A stretch of DNA of 64,000 nt from Oceanobacillus saliphilus. GTDB lineage: Bacteria > Bacillota > Bacilli > Bacillales > Amphibacillaceae. Below are positions 58,165 to 64,000 of the stretch, piece by piece (the stretch's first letter is position 1; each line of letters starts with the position of its first letter). A program made the position numbers and the translations under genes. The stretch is from NCBI RefSeq assembly GCF_023522835.1, contig NZ_JALCZU010000003.1, forward strand, positions 62,001-126,000, given 5' to 3'. The notes under the pieces were generated by a model. It saw only the letters and a list, made by a program, of their open reading frames with translations, was not told where the DNA came from and made no database searches.

Positions 58165-58250
58165 ATTCGCTTCGCACTTCGTAAAAAGCAAGCATTCGTG
58201 CACGACTCGATGTGTCATTTTTACCAGACTTTTTGAACATCCTCCATAAG
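58165..58250. repeat. Diverged relative of the MITE-like element
   Basis: AGCAAGC ... ACTCGATG ... TCATTT ... ACTTTTTGAACATCCTCCATAA lines up with the right half of the 6618-6760 element (AGCAAGC ... ACTCGACG ... TCATTT ... ACTTTTTGAACAACCTCTTATAA). The matching left end is not seen. Confidence 0.45.
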
Positions 58251-58262
58251 CAGCTTCCTAAC

Positions 58263-58303
58263 AAACAGGGCAAAGAGAATAGATATCCTCTTCGCCCTGT
58301 TTT
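58263..58303. terminator. Terminator after the acyl-CoA synthetase gene
   Basis: AACAGGGC-aa-AGAG ... CTCT-tc-GCCCTGTT, with T-runs weak on minus (TTTG) and better on plus. Confidence 0.65.
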
Positions 58304-58310
58304 GTCTCGT

Positions 58311-59891
58311 TTATTTATTTTGTCCGCGTTCACGCTGTCTTAATTCAATCCGGCGAATTTTACCTGATGATGTTTTCGGCAGTTCATCGATAAATTCGAT
58401 TTTGCGCGGATATTTGTAAGGTGCAGTTAATTGTTTGGCATGTGCCTGCAATTCTTTTACGAGACTTGAATCACTTGCATCCACATTTTCTTGGAGCACG
58501 ATATATGCTTTCACGACATTCCCGCGAATCTCGTCCGGACTGGCAACAACTGCGCATTCCTTTACAGCAGGGTGTTTTACTAATGCATCTTCCACTTCAA
58601 ATGGCCCAATCGTGTATCCTGAGCTGACGATAATATCATCGTTTCTTCCTTCAAACCAGAAATAGCCTTCTTCGTCCATCGATGCCTGATCACCTGTGAT
58701 ATAGAAGTTTCCCCTGTAGGATTTTTTCGTACGTTCCGGATCCTTATAATAGGCTTTGAACAATGCTGGGGTATCCAATGGAATTGCAATATCGCCGACT
58801 TGTCCAACTGCAACCGGATTACAGTCTTCATCTATTAATTGAACATGGTTGCCTGGGGTAGGTTTCCCCATCGAACCAGGTTTCACCTTCATCCCTTTTA
58901 GGAACCCGAGCAATAATGTATTTTCTGTTTGACCATAGCCATCCCTTACCGTAACACCAAAGTATTTTTCAAACTGGTCAATAACTTCCCGATTTAAAGG
59001 TTCTCCTGCAGAAACTGCACTATGCAAGGATGGCACATGATAGTCTGATAAATTATCTAGTTTTGCCATTAGGCGATATTCTGTCGGTGTACAACAAAAT
59101 ACGTTTACCTCATGTTGCTCCAGCAAACTCAAATATTTTTTAGGTTCAAATTTACCATTATAGACAAACCCTGTAGCACCTGAACCAAGTACAGATAGAA
59201 AAGGACTCCATACCCATTTTTGCCAGCCTGGTGCTGCCGTCGCCCAGACAGTGTCCCCATCATTGATACTTAACCAGTTTTCCGGTGCGGTGCGCATATG
59301 TGCATAACCCCAACCATGTGTGTGCATAACCGCTTTCGGATTCCCGGTTGTACCGGATGTATATGGTAAAAATGCGATATCATCACGGGTAGATGAAACC
59401 ATTTCCAGTTCGTCTGATGCAGTCTCTTTTAATTCATCAAGCAAGTTCCAGCCCTCCACAGACTTTCCAACGGAGAATTTCACTAAGTCTTCATATTCCT
59501 TGATTCCTTTAAATTCATCCGCATAATCAGCATAGCTCACAACTCCACGAACTTCGCCATGTGTAATGCGATACTGTAAATCCTTCGTCCGGAACATTTC
59601 AGAACTTGGTATGATAATGATTCCTGTTTTTAAAGCAGCTAAATATACTTCATAGGTTTCAATGATGCGAGGCATCATCACTAACAACTTGTCTCCCCGT
59701 TTCAATCCCTTTTCCATAAATAGATTCCCGATTTGATTGGCTTGCTTTATTAGTTTTTTATATGTAACTTCTTTTCTTTTCCCTGCTTCATCTTCCCAAA
59801 TGACCGCTTTTCGACTCGCATCCTGTGCATATTTTTCAATTTCCATCACGATATTATAATTCTCTGGTGCAATTAAATCTTCCCTGTTCAC
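58311..59891 (-). CDS. mbcS: Acyl-CoA synthetase, MbcS-like
   Basis: 526-aa ANL-superfamily AMP-forming enzyme that activates medium or branched-chain fatty acids, as MbcS (YtcI) of B. subtilis. Motifs: P-loop LPYTSGTTGNPKAVMHTH (about 180-195), DGYGQTENTLL, YITGDQASMDEEGYFWFEGRNDD, and the catalytic Lys in LPKTSSGKIRRIELRQ. The frame begins at ATG 59900, but GGAAGG directly abuts it; the GTG at 59891 is 9 bases away and gives the usual NREDLIAPENYN start. Monocistronic. Confidence 0.9.
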   Translation of the reverse strand: MNREDLIAPENYNIVMEIEKYAQDASRKAVIWEDEAGKRKEVTYKKLIKQANQIGNLFMEKGLKRGDKLLVMMPRIIETYEVYLAALKTGIIIIPSSEMFRTKDLQYRITHGEVRGVVSYADYADEFKGIKEYEDLVKFSVGKSVEGWNLLDELKETASDELEMVSSTRDDIAFLPYTSGTTGNPKAVMHTHGWGYAHMRTAPENWLSINDGDTVWATAAPGWQKWVWSPFLSVLGSGATGFVYNGKFEPKKYLSLLEQHEVNVFCCTPTEYRLMAKLDNLSDYHVPSLHSAVSAGEPLNREVIDQFEKYFGVTVRDGYGQTENTLLLGFLKGMKVKPGSMGKPTPGNHVQLIDEDCNPVAVGQVGDIAIPLDTPALFKAYYKDPERTKKSYRGNFYITGDQASMDEEGYFWFEGRNDDIIVSSGYTIGPFEVEDALVKHPAVKECAVVASPDEIRGNVVKAYIVLQENVDASDSSLVKELQAHAKQLTAPYKYPRKIEFIDELPKTSSGKIRRIELRQRERGQNK

Positions 59892-60042
59892 TTCAATCAT
59901 CCTTCCAATTGTGAATACGTATTAGTACCAGATACTAATTTCTAATTATTATAACAGAGAACGTTAAATTAATAAACGATTTAATTCGTTCGTATAAAAT
60001 GAATATGTTATGATAGTTATAAGAATAGGGAGGGAATTTATT

Positions 60043-61413
60043 ATGAATAAAAATCAGTTTGAAATTCACTCAAATAAGAAAAACCATACATTGACCGCTG
60101 AACAACTTGTCTTTTACAAACAAAGCAAAGTACTGGAGGCAACGGATGATAGCGGTAATTATTACTATTTGATTTTCTATAAAAATGACTTTATTAATGG
60201 TATGAAGCGAAACCAGATTAAAATAAATTCCCACATTCATCATGCATTCACAAATGGTATCCACTTCAACGGAACCCATCCGTTAACTATAAAACTGCTT
60301 AAATCTCAAAAATCTTTCCACTTCATTTCTTTCAATCAGCTCTATAAAAACATTCAAAAATCTTATCCTAAAATAGAAACGTCATTAATTATTTCCTACT
60401 TCGATTCCTTCACGAAACCTGGTTCAGTTGAAAAACTATTTAAAAATACATTTTACGACTATCGCAGAAATGGCCAGAACATGACAGCCTATCAGCTTTT
60501 AAAGACGATTAGCAACAGTGGCCGCGAAAATAATTTTGTTCAGGATATGTTGAATGACCTCCAACTACAGCAATATAAAGCTATCTATTCGGACATGAAA
60601 AAAGTTTATGAAAAAGACCCTATTAATTTTGAGTCCGCTGCATTTGATGATTTGTTTCATGAAGAATCCGTCGATTTATTAATCCAGTTGTATCAAGAAC
60701 AGAATCGTTTCCTTGATGAACTAGCTGTTCGAACAGCGCTGCTGAACGATAAATTTTCCCAAAAAAATCTTGCCGCTATCCTCTCCATATTGAATGGTTT
60801 TCCTGTGGAGGAACAAATCTCCTACTTACAAGCGCTAAAACAAACCAACTCCGTAAAAGAAAAACTGATGAATTTGATGATGGACTCCGGTAATGCAAAT
60901 GACATGGTAAGATTTCTAATGACTACCAAATTTATGCCACAAGATGCGCAAATTGAAACGATCATTAAAAACTTTGAACATGCAGATAGCGGTGTTTTGA
61001 CTTCCCACTTTGACCATTCAAGCAAGCGATTATTACAGCTTTGTAATAACGACAGACACACATTGGAAAGGATGGTTAAACCTTTCGTATCTGCATTTTT
61101 AGAGGATTATAAACTGAGCAAAATCATAGCCTGGCTCCAAGCCTTCCATGATGCAGGATATAATCTCCCTATCGAAAGGAAGCTATTAAAAATGAAAGCA
61201 ATGATGGAAGACCCGGATCAGCAATTTGCGCTAGGTGAGCTTTACATTCAATTTCGGCAGTTTGAAAAATCAATCGACTGTTTCAAATGGGAAATGGAGC
61301 TTCACCCAGAGGATCAGAAGCCTGTCACGTATTTGTCCAAAGTTTATCTGGAGCTTGGAGATAAAGAAGAAGCTGCGGCATATCAACAGCTATTGATTCA
61401 GATGAATAAATAA
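60043..61413 (+). CDS. Unknown protein with C-terminal TPR-like repeats
   Basis: 456-aa protein I do not recognise. The N-terminal part (about 1-110) is beta-rich and basic with many aromatic and Lys residues; the remainder is helical. The last 70 residues (QFALGELYIQFRQFEKSIDCFKWEMELHPEDQKPVTYLSKVYLELGD in pieces) match tetratricopeptide repeat spacing. No signal peptide or membrane segment. AGGGAGGG is correctly spaced for ATG 60043. Flanked by the acyl-CoA synthetase gene (divergent) and a dispersed repeat. Likely a protein-protein interaction scaffold. Confidence 0.8.
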   Translation: MNKNQFEIHSNKKNHTLTAEQLVFYKQSKVLEATDDSGNYYYLIFYKNDFINGMKRNQIKINSHIHHAFTNGIHFNGTHPLTIKLLKSQKSFHFISFNQLYKNIQKSYPKIETSLIISYFDSFTKPGSVEKLFKNTFYDYRRNGQNMTAYQLLKTISNSGRENNFVQDMLNDLQLQQYKAIYSDMKKVYEKDPINFESAAFDDLFHEESVDLLIQLYQEQNRFLDELAVRTALLNDKFSQKNLAAILSILNGFPVEEQISYLQALKQTNSVKEKLMNLMMDSGNANDMVRFLMTTKFMPQDAQIETIIKNFEHADSGVLTSHFDHSSKRLLQLCNNDRHTLERMVKPFVSAFLEDYKLSKIIAWLQAFHDAGYNLPIERKLLKMKAMMEDPDQQFALGELYIQFRQFEKSIDCFKWEMELHPEDQKPVTYLSKVYLELGDKEEAAAYQQLLIQMNK

Positions 61414-61486
61414 GGTGAAACTTCAATCGTTCCGGGGGTCAGAATGTCCGTTCATCATTCAGGATATATCATTTGAGGCCTTTCTT

Positions 61487-61575
61487 GGCAGGTAGGAAAG
61501 CATAAAACTTTCCTACCTGCATAAGTGCAACTAAGGCTTTCACCGAAAGGCTTGGTGACAACCAAGTTTTCTAAC
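61487..61575 (+). repeat. Modular hairpin repeat, copy 2
   Basis: Perfect 13-bp hairpin GCAGGTAGGAAAG/CTTTCCTACCTGC, linker ATAAGTGCAACTAAGGC, second hairpin TCACC...GGTGA, tail CCAAGTTTTCTAACGGGAA. Most complete of the three copies. Confidence 0.7.
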
Positions 61576-61583
61576 GGGAATAT

Positions 61584-61634
61584 TTAAAGCCGTTCGCAGC
61601 CAGGGAGAAATCCCTCCTGATCACGAACGGCTTA
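61584..61634. terminator. Terminator of larE
   Basis: AAGCCGTTCG/CGAACGGCTT (61587-61596 with 61624-61633) around an inner GGGAG/CTCCC hairpin, then TAAAT-like tail on the minus strand. Confidence 0.65.
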
Positions 61635-61654
61635 CATTTATTTAATGCAACGAT

Positions 61655-62488
61655 TTATCCAATTTCTGTTTCCAGTTGTTCTTTCGGCAATACTTCATTC
61701 ATACTTCCGGTACGATACCCTTTCAGGTCAACAGAAACATAATCAAAACCAAGTGCAATCAGTTTCATTTGAATTTGTTCACGTTTTGCCAGCAAATCTG
61801 TAATCTTATCTTCAGTAACTTCAATTCTTGCAACATTTTCATGGTAGCGTACACGTACCATATCAAAGCCAAGTTTAATTAGGAATAGTTCCGCTTCATT
61901 CACTTGGTTTACCTTTTCCCGGTCAATCTGATTTCCATAAGGGAATCTTGACGCCAGGCTGCATGACGCTGGTTTATTCCAGACAGGTACATCAAGTTGT
62001 TTCGAGAATTCACGAATTTCCTGTTTATAGAGACCCACTTCCTGCAGGACACTGCGGGCTCCTTCTTCCGTTCTCGCCTTCAGACCTGGGCGGAAATCAT
62101 CCATATCATCCATAATCATACCATCTAGCACATATGGATATTCCATTTCTTTGGCAATGTCATTCAGACGGGAATACAGCATTTTTTTACTGTGGTACCA
62201 GCTGTCTGGCGTATTTGCCGCAATTGCTGGATTTTCTAATTCTTTCATTTCTGTTTTTAAGACTTTTACGCCCATGCTTTCTGCAAGTTTAACAGCACCA
62301 TCAAATTCTTCTTGACGGAAAAGTTCAGAAGCAACGACTACTGCAAGTACATTTTCCCCTAATTCTTGCTGTGCACGTTTTAATAGAAAAGAACTATCGA
62401 CCCCACCGGAGAAAGCTATTAAGACACGCCCCATTTCTGACAGGACTTCACCAAGCTGCTCATTTTTTCCATTAAGTGTTTTATTCAT
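61655..62488 (-). CDS. larE: ATP-dependent sacrificial sulfur transferase LarE
   Basis: 277-aa PP-loop enzyme that donates sulfur to pyridinium-3,5-biscarboxylic acid mononucleotide in making the nickel-pincer cofactor of lactate racemase. PP-loop FSGGVDSSFL near residue 25; the sacrificial Cys region WNKPASCSLASRFPYG is intact, so the single-Cys, DHA-forming type. GAGGAG precedes ATG 62488; the longer frame to 62503 overlaps it. larA, larB and larC are not in this window. Confidence 0.92.
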   Translation of the reverse strand: MNKTLNGKNEQLGEVLSEMGRVLIAFSGGVDSSFLLKRAQQELGENVLAVVVASELFRQEEFDGAVKLAESMGVKVLKTEMKELENPAIAANTPDSWYHSKKMLYSRLNDIAKEMEYPYVLDGMIMDDMDDFRPGLKARTEEGARSVLQEVGLYKQEIREFSKQLDVPVWNKPASCSLASRFPYGNQIDREKVNQVNEAELFLIKLGFDMVRVRYHENVARIEVTEDKITDLLAKREQIQMKLIALGFDYVSVDLKGYRTGSMNEVLPKEQLETEIG

Positions 62489-62649
62489 ATCAAATCTCCT
62501 CATTATTATATTTTATTTCCTGAAATATCCTACATATCCTCGGACTACTCACTAAAATAGTTACTTACTATTAGGTTACTGTCCAAACAAATAACTGTCA
62601 ATGAAATCGCTTAAAATTAATGAAAATAAAGTTGACGAAACGCATAAAA

Positions 62650-62749
62650 AAGTTCCCGTTTAGAAGATTTTGCTAAGGGTAAAGTTTAAACGGCCTTCAA
62701 TCCATGACAGCCAAGTTGCACGTATGCAGATAACACTTTACTATCTGCC
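62650..62749 (-). repeat. Modular hairpin repeat, copy 3 (inverted, diverged)
   Basis: On the minus strand GGCAGATAGTAAAG ... TATCTGCATACGTGCAACTTGG and tail AAAATCTTCTAAACGGGAAC match the hairpin, linker and tail of copy 2, with the middle replaced by an unrelated CCGTTTAAAC segment. Confidence 0.55.
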
Positions 62750-62859
62750 GACAAAAGCTGTGGATGGTATAACTATCGATAGCTTTTTCGATTGCTTTTG
62801 TTCATACGTGTTTCGGACGCGTTAATTTGGTAATATAAATAACAAGGAGCGTGGTTGTC

Positions 62860-63858
62860 TTGGCAGCAGAATTCAACGAACAGGAATTTAATGAAGCATA
62901 CGAACAAGAAACGAATAAAGTCAATGCACAACTGGATAAGGAAATTTTATTTGCCATGATTGGGGATGTGAATACCGGGAAATCCACCACTATTAATCAG
63001 ATTATTGGTGAAGAGGTTGCCATGGTAGGAGCAAAACCGGGTGAAACCACCGGAATTGACCGTTATATATATCGAGATAAGATTATTTTTGCAGATACAC
63101 CTGGTCTTGATGATATTAATAATAAGAATTCCGAGGAAACGATGAAATTTTATAAACATGCAGATATCATTTTATTTTTCCTCAATGCAGCGGGTACCGT
63201 TTTTTCAGAAGGGGAGAAAAAATCATTTGAGATCATCTCCAGAGAGAATAAGAATATCCTCTTTGTATTAAATAAAATCGATGCAGCAGATGATATTCCG
63301 GGGCTTGTAAGTTACGTTAAAAAAAATACAAATCACAACTATAGAGTCGTTCCAATTTCTTCACGAACCGGTGAGAATATTGGAAAACTGAGAAATGAAA
63401 TTTTGGATATTCTCAAAAAAAAACATAAAGAAATTCAATTCGCCAGGCTTGTGAAAGAAAAATCCTCAACAGCAAACAAGTGGATTTTAGCGGCATCCGG
63501 ATCGGCTACTGCAGTAGGTGCTGCACCATTACCGGGATCAGACTTTATTCCACTAACAGGGATTCAGGTTGGATTGATGGTCAAATTAGCAGCCCTATAT
63601 GAGAAGCCCCTTTCCAAAGAAAGAGCAAGGGAACTAACGATTGCCACCATTACAGGCAATATCGGTAAAACCCTGTTCCGGCAGGTCGTCAAATTCGTTC
63701 CTGGTGCAGGGTCAATTGCGGGTGGAAGTATTGCAGGCGGAATGACATTAGCCCTTGGGTACGCCATCAAGTACGCTTACGAAAATAACATAGAGCTCAA
63801 CGCCAATTCATTAAAATCCCTTTATGAATATTTCAGCAAAAAAGAAAAGATAAGGTAG
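62860..63858 (+). CDS. Era/dynamin-like GTPase with C-terminal DUF697 domain
   Basis: 332-aa GTPase: G1 GDVNTGKST, G3 DTPGLDD, G4 NKIDA, G5 ISSRTG, in the first about 190 residues. The C-terminal part (about 205-310) is a DUF697/YcjF-like domain with two hydrophobic, Gly/Ala-rich segments (AASGSATAVGAAPLPGSD and PGAGSIAGGSIAGGMTLALG) that may insert into membranes. AAGGAG at 62844-62849 is 10 bases from TTG 62860 and too close to GTG 62851, so I prefer TTG. Single gene; function unknown, possibly membrane-remodelling or stress-related. Confidence 0.85.
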   Translation: MAAEFNEQEFNEAYEQETNKVNAQLDKEILFAMIGDVNTGKSTTINQIIGEEVAMVGAKPGETTGIDRYIYRDKIIFADTPGLDDINNKNSEETMKFYKHADIILFFLNAAGTVFSEGEKKSFEIISRENKNILFVLNKIDAADDIPGLVSYVKKNTNHNYRVVPISSRTGENIGKLRNEILDILKKKHKEIQFARLVKEKSSTANKWILAASGSATAVGAAPLPGSDFIPLTGIQVGLMVKLAALYEKPLSKERARELTIATITGNIGKTLFRQVVKFVPGAGSIAGGSIAGGMTLALGYAIKYAYENNIELNANSLKSLYEYFSKKEKIR

Positions 63859-63870
63859 GAGGACAAGATT

Positions 63871-63900
63871 GGTGCCTGTCACTCTCCGAAATCTGTCGAA
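63871..63900 (+). repeat. GTGCCTGTCAC-type dispersed repeat, copy 2
   Basis: GGTGCCTGTCACTCTCCGAA followed by ATCTGTCGAAG, matching 23074-23112 at most positions. Confidence 0.5.
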
Positions 63901-63954
63901 GTTAAGAGAGCTTGGGTTACCAGGCTCTTCATAATTTATTGCATTCGAAATCAT

Positions 63955-64000
63955 TTAAGGCTGTCTTCTGTCTTCAAATTCTTCCAGTAAAATAGAATAC
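63955..64000 (-). CDS. Possible C-terminus of a gene cut by the right edge
   Basis: On the minus strand a frame reads YSILLEEFEDRRQP then TAA at 63955-63957. The short acidic-basic tail looks protein-like, but 14 codons are not enough to be sure. Confidence 0.25.
   Translation of the reverse strand, partial: YSILLEEFEDRRQP

Overview
The window comes from a low-GC, endospore-forming Gram-positive bacterium of the Bacillaceae. The evidence is an alpha/beta-type small acid-soluble spore protein, the sporulation membrane protein YtaF, an AsnO-type asparagine synthetase, a T-box leader, two SAM (S-box) riboswitches, strong AGGAGG ribosome binding sites and consensus SigA promoters. An Oceanobacillus/Virgibacillus/Lentibacillus-like genus is a reasonable guess from gene content and from the dispersed repeats, but this is inference. 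No prophage, insertion sequence, CRISPR array, tRNA or rRNA was seen.

Layout. 1-3.8 kb: three M20-family amidohydrolases in one tightly packed minus-strand operon, followed by the first codons of another gene. 4-11.7 kb: DUF2188 protein, topoisomerase III, YtaF, an SDR with a degenerate active site, a putative 22-residue membrane peptide, an AEC transporter, a promoter-driven segment that folds as a structured RNA, the RNA-binding protein CvfB and two small proteins. 12-19.4 kb: M3 oligoendopeptidase, HAD phosphatase, a split chromate transporter with a YwrD-type gamma-glutamyltransferase, and glycerol kinase. 19.5-27.2 kb: pyruvate formate-lyase and its activase (fermentation), a YciI protein, AsnO, glycerate kinase and ribose-5-phosphate isomerase. 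27.2-33.1 kb: a five-gene peptide ABC transporter.

34-49.5 kb is the metabolic core: a T-box-controlled ilvB-ilvN-ilvC-leuA-leuB-leuC-leuD-ilvA operon, ilvD as a separate unit just upstream, serA divergent from ilvD, and a branched-chain aminotransferase gene. Together these cover valine, leucine and isoleucine synthesis plus entry to serine.

50-64 kb holds a spore protein, a SRPBCC protein, a YitT membrane protein and a compact sulfur-scavenging locus. In that locus two SAM riboswitches sit back to back with divergent consensus promoters. One reads into an SfnG-like flavin monooxygenase plus an uncharacterised ATP-grasp enzyme; the other reads into an FMN reductase plus an NtaA/SnaA-type monooxygenase. 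The rest is an M19 dipeptidase, an MbcS-type acyl-CoA synthetase, an unknown TPR protein, LarE and a dynamin/Era-like GTPase with a DUF697 tail.

Intergenic DNA carries several dispersed repeat families. These include a modular hairpin repeat present three times, an approximately 143-bp MITE-like element with a diverged relative, and a GC-rich structured element near 50 kb. The most promising undescribed items are the structured RNA ahead of cvfB and the ATP-grasp/flavin-monooxygenase pair under SAM-riboswitch control. All start sites, RNA folds and family assignments were made by eye; no search or folding program was run.
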